A program made the position numbers and the translations under genes. This document shows positions 1-8,805 of a stretch of 64,000 nt of DNA, one piece after another; position 1 is the first letter of the stretch; every line of letters starts with the position of its first letter. The notes below the pieces were generated by a model. That model worked only from the letters and a program-made list of their open reading frames with translations, made no database searches and was not told the origin of the DNA. Origin of the DNA: Burkholderia sp. Ac-20365 (GTDB lineage: Bacteria > Pseudomonadota > Gammaproteobacteria > Burkholderiales > Burkholderiaceae); contig NZ_JAAGPI010000022.1 in NCBI RefSeq assembly GCF_017104715.1, positions 1-64,000 on the forward strand. The letters are read 5' to 3'.

Positions 1-35
1 TGAAAGTAGGTAATCGTCAGGCTCCTTACCCAGAC

Positions 36-70
36 AAGACCCCGCCCTCAAAAGCGGGGTCTTGGCGTTT
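36..70 (+). terminator. Rho-independent terminator of an upstream gene
   Basis: A perfect 10-bp stem (36-45 with 54-63) closes an 8-nt loop and is followed by GGCGTTT. It probably ends a transcript entering from outside the window. The U-tract is short, so termination strength is uncertain. Confidence 0.65.
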
Positions 71-409
71 CTACGGCCGGAAATTAACGGCCGTGCCTCG
101 AACGTCGGGCTGGCTGCAATGGCCGGCGTATCCAATACCGTTTCCCGGTTTCTGGACCCGCATGCACTCCAGGCGGAGCGCCTCATCATCCGCCTCTTCC
201 CGGCGTTAGGGCTTGCGCACGAGCCCACTGTTGCGGCTCCGGAACGTAGCTCCGCATCTCAATCGTCGATTGGCCGTCTGGCAACTCCGCTGAGCGTATG
301 CAAAGAGCACCCTCACGCACACGAAGCCGGCCGATGCGAAGCGCCAATAGCGCGAGCGATCTGCATCCTGGTGCGACTCGCCACACTAGAGCTCAAATCA
401 AAAAACCTT
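71..409. other. Intergenic stretch, no gene recognised
   Basis: Short open frames exist on both strands but they overlap each other, lack convincing ribosome binding sites and resemble no known protein. No terminator hairpin is seen directly after the amidohydrolase stop at 410. Nothing here can be annotated with confidence. Confidence 0.5.
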
Positions 410-1603
410 TCAATTCTGCTCTAAAAACCGCTGCGCCAACCGTACCCAATACGTGGCTCCTACGGGCAACAGTTCGTCATTGAAATCGTAGCTCGCGTTG
501 TGCAGCATGCAGGGGCCCGCGCCGTGCCCCGACTCGCGGTGTCCCCCATCGCCGTTCCCAAGAAACGCGTAACAACCTGGCTTCGCCAGGAGCATGAACG
601 AAAAGTCCTCGGCACCCATCGTTGGTTCGACGGCATCGTCGACGCGCTCTTCGCCCACCACTTCCTTCATTACAGCTGCGGCAAACTCCGCTTCTTTCTT
701 GCTATTGATGGTCGGCGGGTAATTGCGATGGAAGGTCATTTCCACCGAGCACTCATAGGCTTCAGCCGTGCTCTCCACGATCTTGCGCATACGCGATTCG
801 ATCAAATCAAGCGTTTCCGTCGTAAACGTTCGGACAGTTCCCGCCAGCCACGCCTTATCCGGCACGACGTTAACCGCGTCGCCCGCGTGAATCTGCGTGA
901 TAGACAGCACGGCCGTATCGAGCGGCTTCTTGTTGCGCGTAATCACGCTTTGCAGCCCGTTCGCGATCTGTACTGCCGTAAATACGGGATCGCGCCCGTT
1001 GTGCGGCAGAGCCGCGTGCGAGCCGACACCTTTGATTTCAATGCGAAACTCATTGCTCGACGCCATGATCGGACCTTCGGTGACGCCGAAGTGACCTTCC
1101 GGCATGCCCGGCCAGTTGTGGATGCCAAACACGGCATCGACGGGAAAACGCGTGAAAAGACCGTCATCGATCATCGCCTGCGCGCCGGCGCCACCTTCCT
1201 CGGCGGGTTGAAAAATGAAGACAATCGTGCCCTCGAAATCGCCATGCATCGCGAGATGCCGCGCCGCGCCGAGCAGCATCGCGGTGTGTCCGTCATGTCC
1301 ACAAGCATGCATTTTCCCTTCGTTTTTCGAACGATGATCGAAGCTATTCAGTTCCTGGATCGGGAGCGCGTCCATATCGGCGCGCAAACCAATCGACTTC
1401 GTTCCCGTGCCACGCTTGAGCACTCCGACCACGCCCGTTTTACCGATGCCCTCATGCACTTCGATGCCCCAACGGGCAAGTGTTTTGGCAACCAGTGAGG
1501 CCGTCTGCGTTTCTTCGTAACGCAATTCCGGATTGGCGTGGATTGTTCGTCGGAGCGTCTGAATTTCGCCGCGAGCAGCTTGGATTTCAGGGATGAGTTT
1601 CAT
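410..1603 (-). CDS. M20 family amidohydrolase (hippurate hydrolase-like)
   Basis: Predicted zinc amidohydrolase of the M20D peptidase family, which cleaves N-acyl or N-aryl amino acids such as hippurate; the substrate cannot be read from sequence. With the start at 1603 the protein has 397 residues, typical for the family, and begins MKLIPEIQAA. An upstream in-frame start at 1702 would add 33 residues with no family character. Visible motifs are CGHDGH (residues 101-106), PAEEGG (133-138) and MGAEDFSF (329-336), which supply the metal ligands and the catalytic glutamate. No signal peptide is seen, so it is probably cytoplasmic. It is divergent from the molybdopterin oxidoreductase, with 170 bp between them. 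Confidence 0.88.
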   Translation of the reverse strand: MKLIPEIQAARGEIQTLRRTIHANPELRYEETQTASLVAKTLARWGIEVHEGIGKTGVVGVLKRGTGTKSIGLRADMDALPIQELNSFDHRSKNEGKMHACGHDGHTAMLLGAARHLAMHGDFEGTIVFIFQPAEEGGAGAQAMIDDGLFTRFPVDAVFGIHNWPGMPEGHFGVTEGPIMASSNEFRIEIKGVGSHAALPHNGRDPVFTAVQIANGLQSVITRNKKPLDTAVLSITQIHAGDAVNVVPDKAWLAGTVRTFTTETLDLIESRMRKIVESTAEAYECSVEMTFHRNYPPTINSKKEAEFAAAVMKEVVGEERVDDAVEPTMGAEDFSFMLLAKPGCYAFLGNGDGGHRESGHGAGPCMLHNASYDFNDELLPVGATYWVRLAQRFLEQN

Positions 1604-1773
1604 GATGGATTGAGTGTCTGGCGGTGTGCGGTGTGATCCGGACAGTCGATTCCGGAGAAGATCAAAATCGATTCTACGCCCATCCCCATTTTTGACGGTC
1701 ATGTGTCAGATCGGAGCGCCGGAACGTAATAAAATCAACACCTTCATCCGCGCAGTGATCCTTCGATACAAAC

Positions 1774-3852
1774 ATGAACGCTCCCGCTGAATTCCACCGT
1801 GCCGTCTGTCCGCATGACTGCCCCGATACCTGCGCGCTACGCGTGACGGTCGACAATGGCCGTGCGATCAAGGTCGTCGGCGAGCCGGATCATCCGCCGA
1901 CGCAAGGCGTTCTATGCACGAAGGTTAGCCGCTATGCGGACCGCGTTCATCATCCGCGGCGGCTGACGCAGCCGATGCGGCGCGTCGGACGCAAGGGCGA
2001 AGGGCGGTTCGAGCCGATCAGCTGGGATGCGGCGCTGCGTCTTGCTGGCGATCGTCTTTCCGAGATCGCTGCCCGCGCGCCCGAAGCGATCGTGCCCTAC
2101 AGCTACGCTGGAACGATGGGTTTCGTCCAGGGCGACAGCATCGCGCAACGGTTTTTCCACAAGCTCGGTGCGTCGCAATTGGACCGCACGATCTGTGCAG
2201 CGGCAGGCGCCGCGGGCCTCAAATACACGTACGGCGCAAGCCTTGGGATGCTCGTCGAGTTCTTCTCCGAGAGCGAGGTCATTCTGATCTGGGGCGCGAA
2301 CCCGATCGCATCGAATCTGCACTTCTGGACCCGCGCGCAGGAAGCGAAGCGCAACGGCGCGCGCCTGATCGCGATCGACCCGTATCGCTCGCTCACTGCT
2401 GAAAAATGCCATCAGCACATTGCGCTGAAGCCGGGTACGGACGGCGCGCTGGCGCTCGGCATGATGCACGTGCTGATCGTCGAAGATATGCTCGATCACG
2501 CGTACATCGCCGACCACACCCTCGGTTTCGATCAACTGAAAGCGCGCGCGCTCGACTATCCGCCAGCGCGCGTCGCTGAAATCTGCGGGATCGACGAGCA
2601 GGTAATCGTGGATCTCGCGCGACTTTACGGCAGCACGAAAAAGTCAGCGATACGGTTGAACTACGGAATGCAGCGTGTGCGCGGCGGCGGCAACGCCACC
2701 CGGGCGATCGCGTGCCTGCCTTCGCTGACGGGCGCCTGGCGTGAACGCGCGGGCGGCGCCCTGCTGTCGTCGTCCGGATGGGCACCTGTCGATTCGCACG
2801 CCTTGTCGCGTCCCGATCTGATGCCGGGCTGGCCGTCGAAGCAGTCGCGCGTGGTCAATATGAATGAAATCGGCAACGCGCTGTGCCATCCGGGCGATGC
2901 TGCATTCGGACCGAAGATAGAAGCGATCGTCGTGTACAACTCGAACCCTGTCGCCGTGGCGCCCGATTCAGAGCGCGTCGCTGCCGGCTTTGCCCGCGAG
3001 GATCTGTTCACGATCGTGCTTGAGCACTTCCAGACCGACACCGCGGACTACGCCGATCTGCTGCTGCCTGCTACGACCCAACTCGAGCATCTCGATGTGC
3101 ACAAGTCGTACGGTCACACACATGTGATGGTCAATCTGCCTGCGATCGCGCCCGTTGCCGATGCCCGCCCGAATACCGAAATCTTCCGTGGCATCGCACG
3201 CGCGATGAACCTCGACGAACCTGCGCTGTATGAAAGCGACGAAGCCGTCGCGTCATCGGCGTTTCGTTGGGACGATCCGCTGCTAAAGGGCTTTAGTTGG
3301 GAAACGCTCAAGCGCGACGGTTGGGCGAAGCTGATTGTCCCTGAAGCACCGTTCGCCAATGGCGGCTTTCGCACGCCATCGGGCAAATGCGAGTTTTACA
3401 GCGAGCGTCTGGCGCAGGCGGGCCTCGAGCCGGTGCCGGATTATTTGCCGCCGTACGAGTCGGCGGACGGATCGCCCGAGCTCGCAGCGCGTTATCCGCT
3501 GGCGATGATTTCTCCGCCGGCGCGCAACTTCCTCAATAGCACGTTCGTCAATGTCGAAAGCCTGCGCGCGACGGAAGGGGCGCCTCACCTCGATATCCAT
3601 CCCGATGATGCACGCGAACGCGGCATCAACGACGGCGATCAGGTCCGCATCTTCAACGATCGTGGCTCGATGCAGGCGCAAGCCCGTGTCACCGACAAGG
3701 CTCGCAACGGTCTGGTCGTCGGCCTGTCGATCTGGTGGAAAAAGCTCGCGCCGGACGGCCGCAACGCCAATCAGGTCACGAGCCAGGCGTTGACCGATCT
3801 CGGCGGTTCCGCGACCTTCTACGACTGCCTCGTCGAGGTCGAGCGAGCCTGA
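1774..3852 (+). CDS. Molybdopterin-dependent oxidoreductase with N-terminal 4Fe-4S site
   Basis: Member of the DMSO reductase/formate dehydrogenase superfamily that binds a bis-molybdopterin cofactor. Four cysteines near the N-terminus (C12, C16, C20, C48) match a 4Fe-4S cluster site. The central region holds the molybdopterin-binding folds, and the C-terminal part (about residues 570-690) looks like the dinucleotide-binding domain. Length is 692 residues. There is no twin-arginine signal, so it is likely cytoplasmic. The start at 1774 lies just before the cluster motif. The nearest named relatives are biotin sulfoxide reductase-like and formate dehydrogenase-like proteins, but the substrate is not predictable here and no partner subunit gene lies next to it. 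Confidence 0.85.
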   Translation: MNAPAEFHRAVCPHDCPDTCALRVTVDNGRAIKVVGEPDHPPTQGVLCTKVSRYADRVHHPRRLTQPMRRVGRKGEGRFEPISWDAALRLAGDRLSEIAARAPEAIVPYSYAGTMGFVQGDSIAQRFFHKLGASQLDRTICAAAGAAGLKYTYGASLGMLVEFFSESEVILIWGANPIASNLHFWTRAQEAKRNGARLIAIDPYRSLTAEKCHQHIALKPGTDGALALGMMHVLIVEDMLDHAYIADHTLGFDQLKARALDYPPARVAEICGIDEQVIVDLARLYGSTKKSAIRLNYGMQRVRGGGNATRAIACLPSLTGAWRERAGGALLSSSGWAPVDSHALSRPDLMPGWPSKQSRVVNMNEIGNALCHPGDAAFGPKIEAIVVYNSNPVAVAPDSERVAAGFAREDLFTIVLEHFQTDTADYADLLLPATTQLEHLDVHKSYGHTHVMVNLPAIAPVADARPNTEIFRGIARAMNLDEPALYESDEAVASSAFRWDDPLLKGFSWETLKRDGWAKLIVPEAPFANGGFRTPSGKCEFYSERLAQAGLEPVPDYLPPYESADGSPELAARYPLAMISPPARNFLNSTFVNVESLRATEGAPHLDIHPDDARERGINDGDQVRIFNDRGSMQAQARVTDKARNGLVVGLSIWWKKLAPDGRNANQVTSQALTDLGGSATFYDCLVEVERA

Positions 3853-3866
3853 GTCGCCCGGCATGC

Positions 3867-3893
3867 GCGCAGCGGACGTTCCCGCTGCGCTTT
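3867..3893 (+). terminator. Possible weak terminator after the molybdoenzyme gene
   Basis: A 9-bp GC stem (3867-3875 with 3882-3890) with a 6-nt loop is followed only by TTT. It sits 15 bp after the stop codon at 3852. The poor U-tract makes this tentative. Confidence 0.35.
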
Positions 3894-3999
3894 CGAGTGC
3901 ATCGTCTAACTGGGGGCTTATCCCGAATGTCTACGCGTGAGCGCATGCTACGATGCGGTTTTTAGCACGACCATTCGAAAATCACGGAGGAGACGCCGT

Positions 4000-5673
4000 A
4001 TGGAAAAAGTCTGGCTGAGGTCGTATCCGCCCGGCGTGCCAAAGGAAATCGATCCGACCCAGTACGAGTCGGTCACCGCGATGCTGGAGGAAAGCTTCCG
4101 CCAGTACCGCGCGAAACCCGCGTTCGCGTGCATGGGCAAGCAGATCACGTACGGCGAACTCGATAGCCTGTCGACGCGGCTTGCCGCCTGGTTCCAGTCG
4201 AAGGGCATCGCGCGCGGCGCACGCATCGCGATCATGATGCCCAACGTGCTGCAGTATCCCGTTGCGCTCGCGGCGATCCTGCGCGCGGGTTATGTCGTCG
4301 TGAACGTGAACCCGTTGTACACGCCGCGCGAACTCGAACATCAGCTCAAGGACAGCGGCGCGGAAGCGATCATCCTGCTCGAGAACTTCGCGGTGACGCT
4401 ACAGGCGGTCGTGCGCAATACGTCGATCAAGCATGTGGTTGTCGCGTCGATGGGCGATCTGATGGGCGCGAAGGGCCTGCTCGTCAATTTCGTCGTGCGT
4501 CGCGTGAAAAAGATGGTGCCGGCGTGGGACTTGCCGGACCACGTTAGTTTCAACGACGCAATCTCCGAAGGTGCGCGAACGAAGTTCACACCGGTGAAGC
4601 AGAGTCCCGACGACGTCGCATTTCTACAGTACACGGGCGGCACAACGGGCGTCGCGAAGGGCGCGACGCTGCTGCATCGAAATCTGGTCGCGAACGTGCT
4701 GCAGTCGCATGTGTGGGTCGAGCCGGCGCGCAAGAAGCGCGCTGACATCGACCAGTTCGTGACGGTTGTCGCGCTGCCGCTTTATCACGTGTTCGCGTTG
4801 ACGGTATGCGGACTGCTGACCATCCGCACAGGCGGCCTCGGTGTGCTGATTCCGAATCCGCGCGATATCGCAGGCATGATCAAGTCGCTGCACGGTTACA
4901 AGATCACGACATTTCCGGCCGTGAACACGCTGTACAACGCGATGCTCAATCATCCGGATTTCGCGAAGCTCGATTTCTCGAACCTGCTCGTTGCGAACGC
5001 GGGCGGCATGGCCGTGCAGGAAGCCGTTGCAAACCGGTGGTTCGAGCGCACGCGCGCGCCGATCGTCGAAGGCTATGGTCTGTCGGAGACTTCGCCGTGC
5101 GTCACCTGTAATCCGACTATCGTCACTGAATACAGCGGCACGATCGGTCTGCCCTTGCCATCGACGGAAATCTCGATCCGCGACGACGACGGTAACGAAC
5201 TGCCGCCCGGTCAGGCCGGCGAGTTGTGTATTCGCGGTCCGCAGGTGATGGCCGGCTACTGGAACCGTCCGGACGAAACGGCGAAGGTGATGACGTCCGA
5301 TGGCTTCTTCCGTTCGGGCGACATTGCGACCGTCAGCGCAGATGGCTTCGTGAAGATCGTGGACCGGAAAAAAGACATGATTCTCGTGTCGGGTTTCAAC
5401 GTTTATCCGAACGAGATCGAGGACGTCGTCGCAAAGCATCCGGGCGTGTTCGAAGTGGCAGCCGTCGGCGTGCCGGACGAGCATTCGGGCGAAGCGGTGA
5501 AGCTGTACATCGTAAAGAAGGACGACGCGATCACCGACAAGGATATCTTCGCGTACTGCAAGGAACAGTTGACCGGCTACAAACGGCCGCGAATGGTCGA
5601 GTTCCGCAAGGAGTTGCCCAAGAGCAATGTCGGCAAGATCCTGCGTCGCGAATTGCGCGATGGTCGGGCGTGA
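4000..5673 (+). CDS. fadD: Long-chain acyl-CoA synthetase (AMP-forming)
   Basis: Activates fatty acids to acyl-CoA with ATP, the entry step of beta-oxidation, probably at the inner membrane face. The start at 4000 is chosen because a GGAGGA ribosome binding site precedes it and the protein begins MEKVWLRSYP; the frame is open further upstream. The 557-residue length is usual for FadD. The adenylate-forming signature YTGGTTGVAKG lies at residues 211-221, GYGLSETSP near 360, and a C-terminal KSNVGKILRREL region carries the catalytic lysine. The gene is isolated by a strong terminator downstream. Chain-length preference cannot be told, and the genome may carry further paralogues. Confidence 0.9.
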   Translation: MEKVWLRSYPPGVPKEIDPTQYESVTAMLEESFRQYRAKPAFACMGKQITYGELDSLSTRLAAWFQSKGIARGARIAIMMPNVLQYPVALAAILRAGYVVVNVNPLYTPRELEHQLKDSGAEAIILLENFAVTLQAVVRNTSIKHVVVASMGDLMGAKGLLVNFVVRRVKKMVPAWDLPDHVSFNDAISEGARTKFTPVKQSPDDVAFLQYTGGTTGVAKGATLLHRNLVANVLQSHVWVEPARKKRADIDQFVTVVALPLYHVFALTVCGLLTIRTGGLGVLIPNPRDIAGMIKSLHGYKITTFPAVNTLYNAMLNHPDFAKLDFSNLLVANAGGMAVQEAVANRWFERTRAPIVEGYGLSETSPCVTCNPTIVTEYSGTIGLPLPSTEISIRDDDGNELPPGQAGELCIRGPQVMAGYWNRPDETAKVMTSDGFFRSGDIATVSADGFVKIVDRKKDMILVSGFNVYPNEIEDVVAKHPGVFEVAAVGVPDEHSGEAVKLYIVKKDDAITDKDIFAYCKEQLTGYKRPRMVEFRKELPKSNVGKILRRELRDGRA

Positions 5674-5747
5674 CGCGCCTGATCAAGCAAGGTTGTAGAC
5701 GAGGAGACCAGTAGCGCAAAGACACGAGTCAGCGCATGAAATCAGAG

Positions 5748-5785
5748 ACGGCCCAACGGTGCAAACCGTTGGGCCGTTCTTGTCT
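5748..5785 (+). terminator. Strong terminator after fadD
   Basis: A perfect 13-bp stem (5748-5760 with 5765-5777) has a GCAA tetraloop and is followed by TCTTGTCT. It lies 75 bp past the fadD stop codon. Confidence 0.85.
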
Positions 5786-5832
5786 GCATCGACGCGAGCG
5801 ATCAAACGATCAAAGACGCCGCATGCGCCAAT

Positions 5833-5857
5833 AAAAAAGGGCGCCCTAAGGCGCCCT
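5833..5857 (-). terminator. Terminator of the porin gene
   Basis: Read on the minus strand, an 8-bp GC stem (5850-5857 with 5838-5845) and a TTAG loop are followed by a run of six U (plus-strand A run 5833-5838). It is 28 bp beyond the porin stop codon. Confidence 0.9.
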
Positions 5858-5884
5858 CGAGGGTAACTACGCTTTTACGACTTA

Positions 5885-7045
5885 TTAGAACTTGTGACGG
5901 ATACCGACGCGAGCCGTGAACTGGTTGTCGTTCGACGAAGCCGTCAGGCCGTTGATCGCAGCGACAGCCGGCTTGCCCGTCGAGTCCGTGCCCGAAGCGT
6001 GCTGGTACACACCGATGATGTACACGTCCGTGCGCTTCGACAGGAAGTAGTCGACGCCTGCCGAACCTTGGTGGTACTTGGCCGAGTCGTTGCCGTTCAG
6101 GCTGCTGCCGCGCGTGTAGTCATACGCTGCGCCAACCAGCAGGGCCGGCGTCAACTGATACTTGAAGTTGATTTCGCCGTTGTTGAACGTTGCCGTCTGG
6201 CCAGCGAACGCTGCCGATGCGAACGACGAGCCGATGTCGTAGAACTTGACGTTCGAGTACGTTGCACCGATCGTCGCTGCGCCGAACGTGTATGCGCCGC
6301 CTGCACCGATAACCTGGTACGTATGAGCCGAGCCGTAGCCGCTGTAGACCGGCGACGAGACGTTCGCCACTGCTGCGTTGACCGTGCCCGACGTGCTGTT
6401 GCCGAAGAACGAAACGTTCGGGTTACGAACGTTCAAGTAACCAGCGCCCAACACCAACGGACCGTTGTTGTAGCCAACACCAGCCGAGAAGATCTGGTTG
6501 CGCGAGTAGTCGCCAGCAACGCCGCCCAGGCTATACAGGCCGCCAAACGTCAGGCCAGCGTAGTTAGCGCTCGTGAACTTGATGGCGTTGTTAACGCGGT
6601 ACGCGTTGTTGAAGTTGTCCAGGTCGCCCGGGTGAGCAGCGATGTAGCCGCCCCACTGGTCGCCTGCTTCGAGCGGACCGACGTAGTCGACCACGGAGTC
6701 GTACTGACGACCCAGCGTGACCGTACCAAACTGGCTGCTCAGGCCGACGTAAGCTTGACGGCCGAACATCAGGCCGCCTTGACCCAGCTTGCCGCTGTTC
6801 ACGTCAAAGCCGTTTTCCAGCACGAAGACAGCCTTCAGGCCACCGCCGAGGTCTTCCGTACCGCGCAGGCCGAAACGGCTACCTTGCAGCACGCCGCTCG
6901 ACAGGTTGTACAGATGGCTGCCGCCGGAGTTGGTGTTGATGTTAAAACCTTCATCAATAATGCCGTACAGCGTCACGCTGCTCTGAGCATGAGCGACGCC
7001 AGCAAACGCGCCCAGTGCTGCAAGAGCGAGAAGCGACTTTTTCAT
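5885..7045 (-). CDS. Gram-negative general porin (Burkholderia OmpC type)
   Basis: Outer-membrane trimeric beta-barrel porin for diffusion of small hydrophilic solutes. The start at 7045 gives MKKSLLALAALGAFAGVAHA, a clear signal peptide cleaved after AHA, preceded by a GGAGA ribosome binding site; the upstream start at 7084 would spoil the signal. The mature protein begins QSSVTLYGIIDEG, typical of the family, contains RFGLRGTEDLGGGLKA near the N-terminus and ends in phenylalanine (RHKF), the barrel assembly signal. Length is 386 residues. Monocistronic: its own terminator follows. The long leader contains a 17-bp palindrome (7117-7133). Burkholderiales usually have many paralogues, so no specific symbol is given. 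Confidence 0.93.
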   Translation of the reverse strand: MKKSLLALAALGAFAGVAHAQSSVTLYGIIDEGFNINTNSGGSHLYNLSSGVLQGSRFGLRGTEDLGGGLKAVFVLENGFDVNSGKLGQGGLMFGRQAYVGLSSQFGTVTLGRQYDSVVDYVGPLEAGDQWGGYIAAHPGDLDNFNNAYRVNNAIKFTSANYAGLTFGGLYSLGGVAGDYSRNQIFSAGVGYNNGPLVLGAGYLNVRNPNVSFFGNSTSGTVNAAVANVSSPVYSGYGSAHTYQVIGAGGAYTFGAATIGATYSNVKFYDIGSSFASAAFAGQTATFNNGEINFKYQLTPALLVGAAYDYTRGSSLNGNDSAKYHQGSAGVDYFLSKRTDVYIIGVYQHASGTDSTGKPAVAAINGLTASSNDNQFTARVGIRHKF

Positions 7046-7116
7046 CGAAAGATCTCCAAGGAATTGCGAATTATTTTCAAGCAAGGCAAGTAGTTATCTG
7101 CGTTGCGGCCTTGCGT

Positions 7117-7133
7117 AACTTCTTCAAGAAGTT
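7117..7133. promoter_or_regulatory. 17-bp palindrome in the porin/coq7 divergent region
   Basis: AACTTCTT-C-AAGAAGTT is a perfect inverted repeat with 8-bp arms, 71 bp upstream of the porin start codon. It could be an operator for a dimeric regulator or a stem in the porin leader RNA. Role is inferred only. Confidence 0.4.
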
Positions 7134-7336
7134 GCCGTGTAATGTAACAGCGACAACTAAGCGCACAAAGAAAAAGCAGGGCGGGAATCGGACCGCTGTT
7201 TCGTTTACGCAACATGATCTAAAATCCAGAATTGGCCGTCGGAATCGCGCCGGGATTTTTCTTCCCGTCGGTCGCGAAGCCTTGCTGGGCAAGGGTTTGC
7301 GAGAATCGATCCGGACGCCGCGTTGTGGAGACCGGG

Positions 7337-7966
7337 ATGCTGCTTGATGAATTGATTAATGAGTTCGATCGGGGTTTACGCTCAATGACCGGGGTGTCGC
7401 GCATGTCGCGTCCGCTTCCTGTTCCGCCCGAATCGACGGAACCTGTCGAACTGACGGACGAAGAGCGCGCGCACGCGGCGGGATTGATGCGCGTGAATCA
7501 CGTCGGCGAGGTGTGCGCGCAGGCGCTCTATCAGGCGCAAAAACTGGCGACGCGCTCACCCACGCTCAAGCAGGCTTTCGAGCACGCCGCGCGCGAAGAA
7601 GAAGATCACCTCGCATGGACGTACAAGCGCCTCGAAGCGCTCGATTCGCGTCCCAGTCTGCTCAATCCACTCTGGTATGCTGGCGCCCTCGCGATCGGTT
7701 TCGCGGCGGGTCGGCTCGGCGATCGCGTGAGCCTCGGCTTCATGGCAGAGACGGAACGCCAGGTGGAACTACATCTAGGCGGCCATCTGACCACCTTGCC
7801 CGAAGGCGATCACGAATCGCGTGCAATCGTCGAGCAGATGCGTATCGATGAAGCCGCGCATGGAAAGGCCGCGACGGATGCCGGCGGCGTCGAACTGCCG
7901 TTTCCGGCGCGCGCGCTGATGCGGGCTGCGTCGAAGATCATGACCCGCACCGCGTACCACGTTTAA
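7337..7966 (+). CDS. coq7: Demethoxyubiquinone hydroxylase Coq7
   Basis: Di-iron monooxygenase that hydroxylates 2-polyprenyl-3-methyl-6-methoxybenzoquinol in ubiquinone biosynthesis, peripheral at the inner membrane. The start at 7337 follows GGAG with correct spacing and gives 209 residues (MLLDELINEF). Di-iron ligands are visible in VNHVGEVCAQ (residues 53-62), REEEDHLAW (86-94), ETERQVELH and DEAAHG near 180. A further upstream frame from 7232 has no family similarity. It is divergent from the porin gene and a long non-coding spacer separates it from mraZ. Confidence 0.92.
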   Translation: MLLDELINEFDRGLRSMTGVSRMSRPLPVPPESTEPVELTDEERAHAAGLMRVNHVGEVCAQALYQAQKLATRSPTLKQAFEHAAREEEDHLAWTYKRLEALDSRPSLLNPLWYAGALAIGFAAGRLGDRVSLGFMAETERQVELHLGGHLTTLPEGDHESRAIVEQMRIDEAAHGKAATDAGGVELPFPARALMRAASKIMTRTAYHV

Positions 7967-8225
7967 TCTGATTCAAATGCAAAGTGGGTGACGCCCCGCG
8001 CGTCGCCCCTGAAAATCGCTCCAAACCTTCCGTTCTCCCGCGCTTTTCACCCTCCCTGATCGCTTTCATTCCAGGCTCTTCCCTCGCACTTTTCACGTAT
8101 CACATTCACAAGTTTCGTTAGTTCATTCATTTATAACGATTTTCCGTTTTTAGGCGTCACCTGAGCAGACGCCGCTAAGTCCTTGTTCTAGCAAACAAAA
8201 TTCGTCAAAAATCCGCGTCTCTCCC
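7967..8225. other. AT-rich spacer between coq7 and the dcw promoter
   Basis: No gene is seen. The stretch is richer in T than its surroundings and holds several A/T-rich boxes that could be extra dcw promoters. No clear coq7 terminator hairpin was found. Confidence 0.4.
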
Positions 8226-8254
8226 TTGACCGGTGTTGGGGGTTACTCTAAAGT
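8226..8254 (+). promoter_or_regulatory. Promoter of the dcw cluster
   Basis: A sigma-70 type pair: TTGACC at 8226-8231, 17-bp spacer, TAAAGT at 8249-8254. It lies 108 bp before the mraZ GTG start and its -10 overlaps the MraZ-type repeats. Confidence 0.55.
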
Positions 8255-8277
8255 GGGAGACAGTGTGAGAAAGTGTA
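8253..8277 (+). promoter_or_regulatory. MraZ-type operator repeats
   Basis: Three GTGKR-like pentamers, GTGGG (8253-8257), GTGTG (8263-8267) and GTGTA (8273-8277), are separated by 5-nt spacers, giving a 10-bp period. MraZ in other bacteria represses its own operon by binding direct repeats of this kind. The position overlapping the -10 fits autorepression. Confidence 0.65.
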
Positions 8278-8361
8278 TTTTTGTGTGATCCAACGCGCTT
8301 TCTCCGGTAAATTTCCAGAATCGGGCGACATCTTTCAGCGCCCTGACAAAAGGGGAGTGAA

Positions 8362-8790
8362 GTGTTCCAAGGGGCGTCAGCGCTGACACTCGATGCGAAG
8401 GGGCGGATGTCCGTCCCGTCTCGCTATCGGGATGCGCTGCAAGGACAGGCAGAAGGCCGAGTGACCATCACGCGTCACCCGGACGGCTGCCTGTTGCTAT
8501 TTCCGCGTCCCGAATGGGAAGTCTTCCGCGCCAAGATCGTCGCGCTGCCAATGGAAGCCAAATGGTTTCAACGCATTTTTCTCGGCAGTGCTGCGGACGT
8601 CGATCTGGACACGGCCGGTCGCGTGCTGATCGCGCCGGAATTGCGTCAGGCCGCCAAGCTGGAAAAAGAAGTGATGTTGCTGGGCATGGGAAGCCGGTTC
8701 GAGATCTGGGACAAGGACACCTACGACGCGCAGGAACAGGCGGCGATGTCGCAGGGCATGCCCGACTCTCTGAAGAACTTCACTTTCTGA
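8362..8790 (+). CDS. mraZ: MraZ transcriptional regulator of the dcw cluster
   Basis: DNA-binding regulator with two SpoVT/AbrB-like halves that represses the dcw operon. Each half carries the DxxxR motif: DAKGR near residue 11 and DTAGR near 82. The 142-residue length is usual. The start codon is GTG (MFQGASALTLDAKGR), preceded by AGGGGAG. First gene of the division cluster, 15 bp before rsmH. The operator repeats upstream (8253-8277) suggest autoregulation. Confidence 0.95.
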   Translation: MFQGASALTLDAKGRMSVPSRYRDALQGQAEGRVTITRHPDGCLLLFPRPEWEVFRAKIVALPMEAKWFQRIFLGSAADVDLDTAGRVLIAPELRQAAKLEKEVMLLGMGSRFEIWDKDTYDAQEQAAMSQGMPDSLKNFTF

Positions 8791-8805
8791 TCGCAGGTAA
8801 TACAT

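Noticed and set aside
62..424. 120-codon ORF at the window start
   Set aside because: Begins inside the terminator hairpin and overlaps the end of the amidohydrolase gene; no similarity recognised.
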